Below, one piece after another: positions 1 to 5,482 of a stretch of DNA of 5,482 nucleotides. A program made the translations under genes and the position numbers. The notes below the pieces were generated by a model. That model had not been told where the DNA came from. It made no database searches and worked only from the letters and a program-made list of their open reading frames with translations. Position 1 is the stretch's first letter. Every line of letters starts with the position of its first letter. This stretch comes from an uncultured Bacilli bacterium (lineage in GTDB: Bacteria; Bacillota_I; Bacilli_A; RF39; UBA660), in the NCBI GenBank assembly GCA_947853365.1, contig CANTWQ010000074.1, positions 1 to 5,482 of the forward strand. Reading direction: 5' to 3'.

Positions 1-386
1 GAAGTTATTTATTATCGGGAGAAAATGCAAAAATCTATTACGATAAAGCATTGTCTGTACGATCAGCTATGAAAAGAGAACTAGAAAAAGTGTTAGAAAC
101 TTATGACTTTATCATTGGTCCGACGACGACTACCACTGCTTATCATTTGGGTGAGGGTATGGATGATCCAATGAAATCATTTTTGGATGATATTTTAGTC
201 ATTCCGGTAAATATGGCAGGACTTCCAGGAATGAATTTACCGATTGGTTTTGATAGCAATCACATGCCAATTGGACTTCATATCATTGCATCTCCTTTTG
301 CGGAAGCAAAGATATATGGTTTTGCATCGGCCATCGAGAAAGAATTAAACTTAAATTTAACGGTGGATCGGAAGGAGGAGAGATAG
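1..386 (+). CDS. gatA: Asp-tRNA(Asn)/Glu-tRNA(Gln) amidotransferase subunit A, C-terminal part (5' truncated by window edge)
   Basis: The reading frame is open from position 3 to the TAG at 384-386, giving the last 127 residues of a protein that normally has about 480. GatA is the amidase subunit of the cytoplasmic GatCAB complex. It releases ammonia from glutamine for conversion of Glu-tRNA(Gln) and Asp-tRNA(Asn) to the amide forms. The visible part matches the C-terminal end of the amidase fold: a YYDKALSVR helix, the GPTTTTTAYHLGE loop (family form close to TPTAPTPAF.IGE), DDPMKSFLDDI, then IPVNMAGLPGMNLPIGF and MPIGLHIIASPF. The Ser-cisSer-Lys catalytic residues lie upstream, outside the window, so activity cannot be judged. 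A TTG at position 51 lies inside the conserved domain and is not a true start. The run of five Thr codons is slightly unusual for this loop. gatB follows after 2 bases. Confidence 0.95.
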   Translation, partial: SYLLSGENAKIYYDKALSVRSAMKRELEKVLETYDFIIGPTTTTTAYHLGEGMDDPMKSFLDDILVIPVNMAGLPGMNLPIGFDSNHMPIGLHIIASPFAEAKIYGFASAIEKELNLNLTVDRKEER

Positions 387-388
387 AA

Positions 389-1801
389 ATGAATTATAAA
401 ACAACTGTTGGGATCGAAGTACACTGTGAATTAAAAACCAATGCTAAAATGTTTTCGACCGGTCGTAATGGATATGGAGAAGTTGCGAACAGCAATATCA
501 CACTTTTGGATTTAGGATATCCAGGAACACTTCCAACAATCAATCATGGGGCCATTCTACTAGCCTTGCGAGCAGCTTTGATTTTAAATTGTCATATCAA
601 TCAACAGATGCACTTTGATCGTAAAAACTATTTCTATCCTGACTTACCGAAAGGATATCAGATTACTCAGGCCAGAACTCCAATCGGTGTTGATGGATAT
701 GTTGAAATTGAAGTAGATGGAAAAGAAAAACGCATTGGGATCCATGATATTCATATTGAGGAAGATACAGCCAAAAGTGTTCATGCCGGGGACCATTCGC
801 TACTAGATTTCAATCGTGCAGGAGTACCGCTCATTGAAATTGTAACAGAACCAGACATGAATTCCAAAGAAGAAGCCATGGCATATGTGACCAAATTGAG
901 AGAATTATTGTTATATGGTAATATTTCTGATTGTAAGATCGAAGAAGGAAGTATGCGGTGCGATGTCAATGTATCTGTTAGTAAAAATGATATCTTGGGT
1001 GTACGAACGGAAATTAAAAATGTCGGATCAATTTCCAACGTCGGTTTGGCTATTGAAAAAGAAGCACAAAGACAAATGACTGTATTAGAGCAAGGTGGCT
1101 TCATCGAAGAAGAAACCAGACGCTTTGATGAACATAAAATGGAAACCATTCTCATGCGTAAAAAAGAAACAGGAAATGATTACCGTTACTTTCCAGAACC
1201 GGACATCCCATATCTTTATATCACAGAGGAAGAAATTGACCGAACAAAAAAAGAAATCCCTGTTTTACCAAATGAAAGAAGAAAACAATATCAAGAAGCA
1301 GGAATCAGTCAAATAAACCAAGATAAACTGATTCAAAATAGAGCGCTTTCCGATTATATGTTGACATTATCTAACCATTGCAATTTAGTCATTGCCAGTA
1401 ACCTTTTACTCGGAGACGTTTCGGCCTATCTCAACAAAGAACACAAAGAAATCACGGATACCAAACTATATCCAGAAAAATTAACCGAAGTAGTAAAAAA
1501 GATAGAAACCAAAGAATGGACAAGTAAAATTTTAAAAGAAGTATTACCTGATTTATTAGAGACGGATTTGACTATTGAAGAAATCATCACCAAACATCAA
1601 ATAACCAAGATCGATGATGATGACACATTAAAACAGATGATCGAAAAAGTGATGCAAGAAAACGAAACAAGTGTAGTAGATTATAAAAATGGTCACAGCA
1701 ATGCTTTCAAATATTTGATGGGACAAATCATGAAAGAAAGCAAAGGAAAAGCAAATCCGGCCAAAGTCAATGATCTTCTAAAAGAAGAACTTGAAAAATA
1801 A
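389..1801 (+). CDS. gatB: Asp-tRNA(Asn)/Glu-tRNA(Gln) amidotransferase subunit B
   Basis: This is a full-length GatB of 470 residues (family about 475-480). GatB binds the misacylated tRNA, activates the Glu or Asp side chain with ATP, and receives ammonia from GatA through an internal channel. The cradle domain shows GIEVHCEL at the N-terminus, FDRKNYFYPDLPKGYQITQ (76-94), HIEEDTAK (122-129), DFNRAGVPLIEIVTEPD (140-156), GSMRCDVNVSV (187-197), RTEIKNVGS (206-214) and DYRYFPEPD (264-272). H12, E125 and E150 fall where I recall the kinase-site metal ligands of the family. From about residue 295 follow the helical and YqeY-like tail domains, which grip the tRNA, ending in LMGQIMKESKGKANP and a Leu/Glu-rich helix. 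The start is ATG 389, with a near-perfect AAGGAGGAG at 372-380 inside gatA. The spacing shows co-transcription with gatA and probably translational coupling. No terminator hairpin is seen after the TAA at 1799-1801. Confidence 0.97.
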   Translation: MNYKTTVGIEVHCELKTNAKMFSTGRNGYGEVANSNITLLDLGYPGTLPTINHGAILLALRAALILNCHINQQMHFDRKNYFYPDLPKGYQITQARTPIGVDGYVEIEVDGKEKRIGIHDIHIEEDTAKSVHAGDHSLLDFNRAGVPLIEIVTEPDMNSKEEAMAYVTKLRELLLYGNISDCKIEEGSMRCDVNVSVSKNDILGVRTEIKNVGSISNVGLAIEKEAQRQMTVLEQGGFIEEETRRFDEHKMETILMRKKETGNDYRYFPEPDIPYLYITEEEIDRTKKEIPVLPNERRKQYQEAGISQINQDKLIQNRALSDYMLTLSNHCNLVIASNLLLGDVSAYLNKEHKEITDTKLYPEKLTEVVKKIETKEWTSKILKEVLPDLLETDLTIEEIITKHQITKIDDDDTLKQMIEKVMQENETSVVDYKNGHSNAFKYLMGQIMKESKGKANPAKVNDLLKEELEK

Positions 1802-1805
1802 TCAT

Positions 1806-1834
1806 TTGAAAAAGAAAATAGAGTATTGTATAAT
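1806..1834 (+). promoter_or_regulatory. Sigma-A-type promoter of the three-gene membrane operon
   Basis: TTGAAA at 1806-1811 and TATAAT at 1829-1834 are separated by exactly 17 bases. This is one mismatch from the -35 consensus and a perfect -10. Transcription should start near 1841, giving a leader of only about 20 bases. A strong ribosome binding site, AAGGAAGTG at 1847-1855, then precedes ATG 1861. The leader is too short for a riboswitch or attenuator. The promoter begins 5 bases after the gatB stop, so the downstream genes probably have their own start plus possible read-through from gatB. Confidence 0.75.
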
Positions 1835-1860
1835 AGAACTACAATAAAGGAAGTGGAAAA

Positions 1861-2337
1861 ATGATCGAATTGAAACGTTTTTTTAAGAAAAACAAATTCA
1901 CCATTTTAATCGTGGTAATCTTCATTGTTTTAGTTATTATAGGAGCAAGTCTTTTTCAACTGCTCGTTCCAAATACCGGCAAAGCCATCTATGGAAATCG
2001 TTTGGACGGTAAAGTGGAGGTAACACAAACGACCTATGATGAAGTAGTGAATGCCTTAAAGCAACAGACATTTGTTGTCGAAGCATCGACGGATGAACGA
2101 GGAAAACTTATCAATATTTTAGTAACTGTAAGTGATGATACTTCCCCAGAAAGTGCCAAAACATTAGGCCAAATTGCTTATAATTTATTTACAGAGGAAC
2201 AAAAACAGTATTATGATTTTCAAATGATCATAACAAAAAATGATAAAGAACAAAAATCATTCCCAATCATGGGATACAAGCACCCACAAAGTGCAGACTT
2301 TGTATGGACCAAAGATCGGAGTAATGAAAGCATATGA
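1861..2337 (+). CDS. Small single-pass membrane protein of unknown function
   Basis: I do not recognise this 158-residue protein. A basic N-terminus (K5, R6, K9, K10, K12) is followed by a strongly hydrophobic helix at about 13-35 and then P37-N38. This predicts an N-in single-pass protein or uncleaved signal anchor with about 120 residues outside the membrane. The outer part looks like one small alpha/beta domain: strand-like FVVEAS and INILVTVS, a helix SAKTLGQIAYNLFTEEQKQYYD, strand FQMIIT, then FPIMGYKHPQSADFVWT near the C-terminus. There is no Cys pair, lipobox or catalytic motif that I can name. ATG 1861 is well supported by AAGGAAGTG at 1847-1855 and the promoter upstream. Its TGA stop overlaps the next gene's ATG (ATGA, 2334-2337), so it is probably translationally coupled to the sensor and may be an accessory partner of it. 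That role is inference from position only. Confidence 0.85.
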   Translation: MIELKRFFKKNKFTILIVVIFIVLVIIGASLFQLLVPNTGKAIYGNRLDGKVEVTQTTYDEVVNALKQQTFVVEASTDERGKLINILVTVSDDTSPESAKTLGQIAYNLFTEEQKQYYDFQMIITKNDKEQKSFPIMGYKHPQSADFVWTKDRSNESI

Positions 2338-4364
2338 AAAAGAAACTAATTATTATCATTCCCCTTGTCGTTGCGCTTTTAACTTTTATCGGTGTCTATT
2401 ATTATTTTAATCGTGAAGATGCTGAAACAAGTTTAACGATTGGTGAAAAAAGATGGTTGGAGGAAAACACCCAAACCCAAGTGAATATCGAAGTATTAAA
2501 TGATGTTCCTTTGTTTGGAATGAACGGAAATGGTGTTATATTTCAATTTTTAACTGATTTTGAAAATGCAACGGGCGTACGTTTTAATAAAGTGGCCTAC
2601 AGTAAAACGACCGCACCAACCACGACAGGGTATCGCGTTCGTCTTTTGAAAAATAACGAAGCTCTTACGGCCAAAGACTTGTTGATTGCCGAAGATCATT
2701 ATATTGCCTTATCGAAAATACGAGAGAAAGTCAATAAAGTATCTGATTTCAAAGATAAAAAGGTCGGTGTCTTTGTCGATGACGTCGGAGATCTTACGTA
2801 CTATTTAAAAACAGCGACCAATCTCACTTATCAAACTTATACAACCATCGAGGATATGATGAACGATTTGGATAATGATGCTCTAGATATGGTGATTATT
2901 CCTCAAATTGTCTATTTGGAAGAATCCATTACAGGAGATTATGTCATTAACTATAACTTTACTGAGATGACGAGAAAAATCGTTTTAACCTTAACCGATG
3001 AAGATACGAGATTAAATGAGATTTTGACCAAATACTTTGATCGTTGGAAGAAAAATTATTATGTGAACGCTTATAATAAAGCCTATTTAAATTACTATGT
3101 AGAGCAAAATAAAATCAATGATAAAACCAAAGCAGATCTTATTTCCAAAACTTATGTATATGGATATGTAGAGAATGCACCATATGAAGTAACAATGGAT
3201 CAAAAAGTATATGGTATTGCGGGAGAATACATCGATCGTATGAGCCGTTTAACAGGAATCGAATTTGATTACCAAAAGTATAACACCATAGAAGAATTAA
3301 AAAATGCGATTTCGCAAGGAGAAGTAGATGTCTACTTTAGTTATGATGGTACATCGAATAGTAATTATACAGCCACCAATTCTCCTTTTATTGAACGTTA
3401 TGTAGTGTTGGGAAAATTAGAACAAGATGCCGTTGTTACATCATTTGAATCTCTCCAAAACGAAAAAGCTAATATGTTAAAGAACAATGCTTTATTCTAC
3501 TATTTTAAAGATAATAGTAGAGTTGCCATTCAAGAATGCGAAAAAATCGATGACTTAACGAAAAATGATAATTTAATCATTGTCGATAAAGAAACCTATG
3601 ATTACTATAAGAATAGTAGGTTCCAAAATTATGAAGTATTGTACATGGATGAAATGACAACGGATTATACATTCCAAGTAAAAAATGACAATACGACATT
3701 CTATCAGTTGTTCAACCACATTATCCAAACCAATTCTTATTATAAATATCGGAATGCGGGAAGAAACAGTCTAAATGCATCTCTTGCCGACCGGACGACG
3801 TTTGAACAATTATATTTGATCATTCTTGGTATTGTTTTATTACCAGTGTTGATTGTCTTAGCATTATATTTGTTCTTAAAGAAAAAACGTCATGTCAAAG
3901 AAGTGAAAAAAGAAGACAGAAGAAAATATACGGATCTCCTGACATCACTCAAGAATCGAAATTATTTGAATCATAACATCGAATCTTGGGACAATAATAA
4001 AGTGTATCCACAAGCAATTGTCATTGTCGATTTAAATAATGTAAAATATGTCAATGATAATTACGGCCATGAGGCAGGAGATGATTTAATCGTCAAAGCC
4101 GCTGGAATTTTGGTCAATACCCAACTGGAAAACAGTGAAATTATAAGAACCGATGGAAATGAATTCTTGATTTATTTGGTTGGATATAGTGAACAACAAG
4201 TAAATACTTATACGAAGAAACTAAATAAAGAACTGAAAGAATTACCGCATGGTTTTGGAGCCGCACTTGGATTTAGTATGATTACAGATGATATTAAAAC
4301 CATCGATGATGCAATCAATGAAGCAACATTAGAAATGCGAACGCATAAAGAAGATTATAAATAG
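2334..4364 (+). CDS. Membrane sensor with tandem solute-binding-like domains and a degenerate GGDEF domain (DGNEF)
   Basis: This 676-residue protein has an N-terminal signal anchor (about 5-25), two extracytoplasmic lobes resembling SBP_bac_3 periplasmic-binding modules (about 34-240 and 271-475), a transmembrane helix (about 493-515), a basic linker and a cytoplasmic GGDEF-family domain (about 532-676). The architecture recalls EvgS/BvgS-type Venus-flytrap sensors, here with a cyclase-type output. Lobe signatures include VSDFKDKKVGVFVDD (136-150), IEELKNAISQGEVDVYFSY and NSPFIERYVVLGK. The GGDEF domain opens with DLLTSLKNR (534-542) and keeps D566, K571, N574-D575, G578-H579 and G582-D583. 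The signature itself is DGNEF (607-611) after R605, so the metal-ligand Asp/Glu at its third position is Asn610. The inhibitory RxxD site is absent and the usual AD..MY..K near the end reads ATLEMRTHK. Ordinary diguanylate cyclase activity is therefore doubtful; it may bind a nucleotide, make another product or signal through partners. ATG 2334 overlaps the preceding stop, with GGAG at 2318-2321. Confidence 0.88.
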   Translation: MKKKLIIIIPLVVALLTFIGVYYYFNREDAETSLTIGEKRWLEENTQTQVNIEVLNDVPLFGMNGNGVIFQFLTDFENATGVRFNKVAYSKTTAPTTTGYRVRLLKNNEALTAKDLLIAEDHYIALSKIREKVNKVSDFKDKKVGVFVDDVGDLTYYLKTATNLTYQTYTTIEDMMNDLDNDALDMVIIPQIVYLEESITGDYVINYNFTEMTRKIVLTLTDEDTRLNEILTKYFDRWKKNYYVNAYNKAYLNYYVEQNKINDKTKADLISKTYVYGYVENAPYEVTMDQKVYGIAGEYIDRMSRLTGIEFDYQKYNTIEELKNAISQGEVDVYFSYDGTSNSNYTATNSPFIERYVVLGKLEQDAVVTSFESLQNEKANMLKNNALFYYFKDNSRVAIQECEKIDDLTKNDNLIIVDKETYDYYKNSRFQNYEVLYMDEMTTDYTFQVKNDNTTFYQLFNHIIQTNSYYKYRNAGRNSLNASLADRTTFEQLYLIILGIVLLPVLIVLALYLFLKKKRHVKEVKKEDRRKYTDLLTSLKNRNYLNHNIESWDNNKVYPQAIVIVDLNNVKYVNDNYGHEAGDDLIVKAAGILVNTQLENSEIIRTDGNEFLIYLVGYSEQQVNTYTKKLNKELKELPHGFGAALGFSMITDDIKTIDDAINEATLEMRTHKEDYK

Positions 4365-4365
4365 T

Positions 4366-4372
4366 GAGGTGA
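4366..4372 (+). promoter_or_regulatory. Ribosome binding site that fixes a TTG start at 4378
   Basis: GAGGTGA matches seven bases of the ideal AAGGAGGTGA pairing with the 16S rRNA 3' end. Its last core G (4369) is 8 bases before TTG 4378, which is optimal. The alternative GTG at 4369 lies inside this site and has only weak A/G-rich sequence upstream, so it is unlikely to be the true start. Confidence 0.7.
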
Positions 4373-4377
4373 GTGCC

Positions 4378-5211
4378 TTGAAAAAAAGACTAAAAAATTT
4401 TGCTAAACGAGTATGGAAAACAATCTCGTTACCAGAAATGCGAGTCTTACCAGGGCAACTCGCCTTTTTCTTTGTCATGTCAATCATTCCCTTGATTGCT
4501 TTAATTGGAACAATTGCTAGTCAATTCTCCATATCCATTGATGGATTGATTATTACATTAGGAAATGCCTTACCCAAAGATGTTGTAAATTTGTTAATTC
4601 CCATTTTTGAATCAAAAGAAGTATCCGTCAATTTAATTATTTTCTATATATCGGCATTTCTTTTGGCTTCCAATGGAACCCATTCCATGATCATTACTTC
4701 AAATAGCATCTATAAAGTAGAAAATAAAAACTATCTCTATACCCGCCTAAAAGCACTCGTCATGATCATTGTTTTAGTGGTATTATTGATCTTTCTACTG
4801 ATTGTACCAGCCTTTGGAGACTTGATTGTCGATATCATTGCCAGTCTCATTAGACCACAAGCATTACAGAACCTTATCATTGAATTATATCAAATCTTAA
4901 AATATCCACTTTCATTATTCTTAATCTTTTTCTGTATTAAATTACTATATACGATGGCCCCAGATAAAAGAATTAAAGGAAGTGATACCACGACCGGTGC
5001 TATTATCACGACCTTAGGATGGATTATTGCAACCGAAATTTACTCCTTCTATGCCAATCGTTTTGCTAGTTATAATGAATTTTATGGAGGAATTTCAAGT
5101 ATTTTAATTTTAATGGTATGGGTCTATATTCTAGCCTATATCTTTACGTTAGGAATGGCCCTAAATGCAACCGAAACAGAAATCAGCGAACAAGAAAAAA
5201 GAGAAATATAA
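4378..5211 (+). CDS. yihY: YihY/BrkB family inner-membrane protein
   Basis: From TTG 4378 this is a 277-residue integral membrane protein of the YihY/virulence factor BrkB family (once misnamed RNase BN), whose molecular function is not settled. A basic N-terminus (KKRLKNFAKRVWK) precedes about six transmembrane segments near 28-50, 84-106, 125-147, 177-194, 205-225 and 240-262. Family hallmarks are LAFFFVMSIIPLIALIG in the first helix (usual form AYY.l.SL.PLl), LLYTMAPDKRIK after the fourth, TTTGAIITTLGWIIATEIYSFY in the fifth, and FYGGISSILILMVWVYILAYIF with LGMALNA in the sixth. The length is typical. An acidic/basic tail (ETEISEQEKRE) is probably cytoplasmic. A GTG at 4369 would add three residues, but the ribosome binding site favours TTG. 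It lies 13 bases after the sensor gene, so the two are probably co-transcribed. A functional link is plausible but not shown. Confidence 0.9.
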   Translation: MKKRLKNFAKRVWKTISLPEMRVLPGQLAFFFVMSIIPLIALIGTIASQFSISIDGLIITLGNALPKDVVNLLIPIFESKEVSVNLIIFYISAFLLASNGTHSMIITSNSIYKVENKNYLYTRLKALVMIIVLVVLLIFLLIVPAFGDLIVDIIASLIRPQALQNLIIELYQILKYPLSLFLIFFCIKLLYTMAPDKRIKGSDTTTGAIITTLGWIIATEIYSFYANRFASYNEFYGGISSILILMVWVYILAYIFTLGMALNATETEISEQEKREI

Positions 5212-5286
5212 TTTACCACAAATTACCAGTAGATTCGACAAAGAAAAAGAGATATAATAAAAACTGAAAATAGGTGTAAGATATCA

Positions 5287-5322
5287 GGGGTATTAAACAC
5301 CCATCGCCCCATTGACATGGGG
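5287..5322. repeat. Two adjacent short hairpins downstream of the operon
   Basis: GGGT (5288-5291) can pair with ACCC (5299-5302) around a 7-base loop. CCCCAT (5307-5312) pairs perfectly with ATGGGG (5317-5322) around the loop TGAC. The two also share CCCAT, so ATGGGG could pair with either copy. No T-run follows on the + strand, so this is not a standard intrinsic terminator. It is the most C/G-rich patch in an otherwise A/T-rich gap and lies directly before the repeat-like stretch. Confidence 0.5.
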
Positions 5323-5339
5323 GAGGCTGTCCGAAAATA

Positions 5340-5369
5340 AAAAAGTAAGAGAAGAGAAATCTACTTTTT
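5340..5369. terminator. Weak bidirectional terminator-like inverted repeat
   Basis: AAAAAGTA (5340-5347) and TACTTTTT (5362-5369) are perfect inverted repeats around a 14-base A/G-rich loop. The T-run serves the + strand and the A-run serves the - strand. The stem is almost all A/T, so it would be weak. It is nevertheless the best terminator candidate after the 4378-5211 gene, 129 bases past its stop. Confidence 0.3.
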
Positions 5370-5464
5370 GAGTGTAATGGGATAAGAAAAAAACAGATGG
5401 AGGTCATTTTTTTGCCTAAAATACGCCGGGACTTTGTCAATAATTTGGACACATTTTAGAGGGG

Positions 5465-5480
5465 GTTTTTGTTAAAAAAC
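5465..5480. repeat. Short A/T-rich inverted repeat at the window end
   Basis: GTTTTT (5465-5470) and AAAAAC (5475-5480) form a perfect 6-base inverted repeat with a GTTA loop, just after a GAGGGGG run. It could be part of a terminator or of the suspected mobile-element end. The window stops 2 bases later, so its context is unknown. Confidence 0.25.
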
Positions 5481-5482
5481 AT

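Larger units (their letters stand above)
5326..5482. mobile_element. Possible insertion-sequence end or dispersed repeat, no transposase in view
   Basis: The stretch opens with GGCTGTCCGAAAATAA, which resembles terminal inverted repeats of many Bacillota insertion sequences (often GGCTGTCCCAAAA or similar; this is from memory). Its TGTCCgAA (5328-5335) has an imperfect inverted partner TTtGGACA at 5444-5451, which could bound a 124-base MITE-like unit. No target duplication is visible around either end, and the window stops before any transposase. The sequence is non-coding on the + strand as far as I can see. The alternative is ordinary intergenic DNA with chance similarity. Confidence 0.3.

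Noticed and set aside
781..1155. A 124-codon - strand open frame inside gatB
   Set aside because: It lies fully antisense to conserved GatB domains and has no recognisable protein features. The + strand frame explains the sequence.
1095..1316. A 73-codon + strand open frame in another frame inside gatB
   Set aside because: It is a Lys-rich shadow of gatB with no domain or independent start signal.
2334..4364. Calling the sensor a normal active diguanylate cyclase
   Set aside because: The DGNEF signature lacks the acidic metal ligand at its third position, so only a GGDEF-family domain of uncertain activity can be supported.
4378..5211. Calling the YihY-family protein ribonuclease BN
   Set aside because: That is a historical misassignment of the family. 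The sequence is a polytopic membrane protein with no nuclease motif.
5253..5258. A perfect TATAAT after the YihY-family gene, as a possible promoter for a structured RNA through 5287-5322
   Set aside because: No acceptable -35 lies at 16-18 bases, the nearest candidate (TTCGAC, 5234-5239) is only 13 bases away, and there is no extended -10 TG. TATAAT is frequent by chance in such A/T-rich DNA.
5436..5441. TTGACA on the - strand as a promoter -35
   Set aside because: At 17 bases the -10 would be TAGGCA, and the better TATTTT is only 12 bases away, so there is no workable promoter.
5213..5452. A 79-codon open frame on the - strand starting at a GTG
   Set aside because: It has no Shine-Dalgarno sequence upstream, is low in complexity (Phe/Leu/Ser-rich from A/T tracts), and crosses the hairpins and the repeat-like stretch. 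It looks like chance.
5458..5482. Possible start of another gene: AGAGGGGG followed by TTG at 5469
   Set aside because: The spacing is short, the start is rare, and only four codons are visible before the window ends. They also fall in an inverted repeat.

Overview
This window is A/T-rich and almost fully coding, with every supported gene on the + strand, short intergenic gaps and strong Shine-Dalgarno sequences. It suggests a low-GC Gram-positive bacterium (Bacillota). A Bacilli or Erysipelotrichia-like lineage is my inference from protein style, not a proven placement. UGA is used as a stop (the 1861-2337 gene) and Trp is written UGG, so this looks like the standard code rather than the Mycoplasma code.

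Layout. Positions 1-1801 hold the 3' end of gatA and all of gatB, two subunits of the GatCAB tRNA-dependent amidotransferase. The genes are 2 bases apart and the gatB ribosome binding site lies inside the gatA coding sequence. gatC is presumably upstream, outside the window. No hairpin terminator is visible after gatB. A near-consensus sigma-A promoter (TTGAAA, 17 bases, TATAAT; 1806-1834) starts a second unit of three membrane-protein genes. These are a small single-pass protein of unknown function (1861-2337), a 676-residue sensor with two predicted extracytoplasmic solute-binding-like lobes, a transmembrane helix and a cytoplasmic GGDEF-family domain (2334-4364), and a six-helix YihY/BrkB-family protein (4378-5211). 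The first two genes overlap by ATGA. The third follows after 13 bases and probably starts at a TTG.

The most interesting point is the sensor. Its GGDEF signature reads DGNEF, with the metal-binding third position changed to Asn and no RxxD inhibitory site, while much of the nucleotide-binding framework (D566, N574-D575, G578-H579, G582-D583) is kept. The two solute-binding lobes also lack a recognisable TxeR-type arginine motif of amino-acid-binding proteins. The operon could therefore be a membrane signalling unit that senses an unknown ligand and whose output is not ordinary c-di-GMP synthesis. This is inference.

Positions 5212-5482 carry no convincing gene. They hold a C/G-rich hairpin cluster and then a stretch starting GGCTGTCCGAAAA that resembles the end of an insertion sequence or a dispersed repeat. 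No transposase is visible, so this is tentative.
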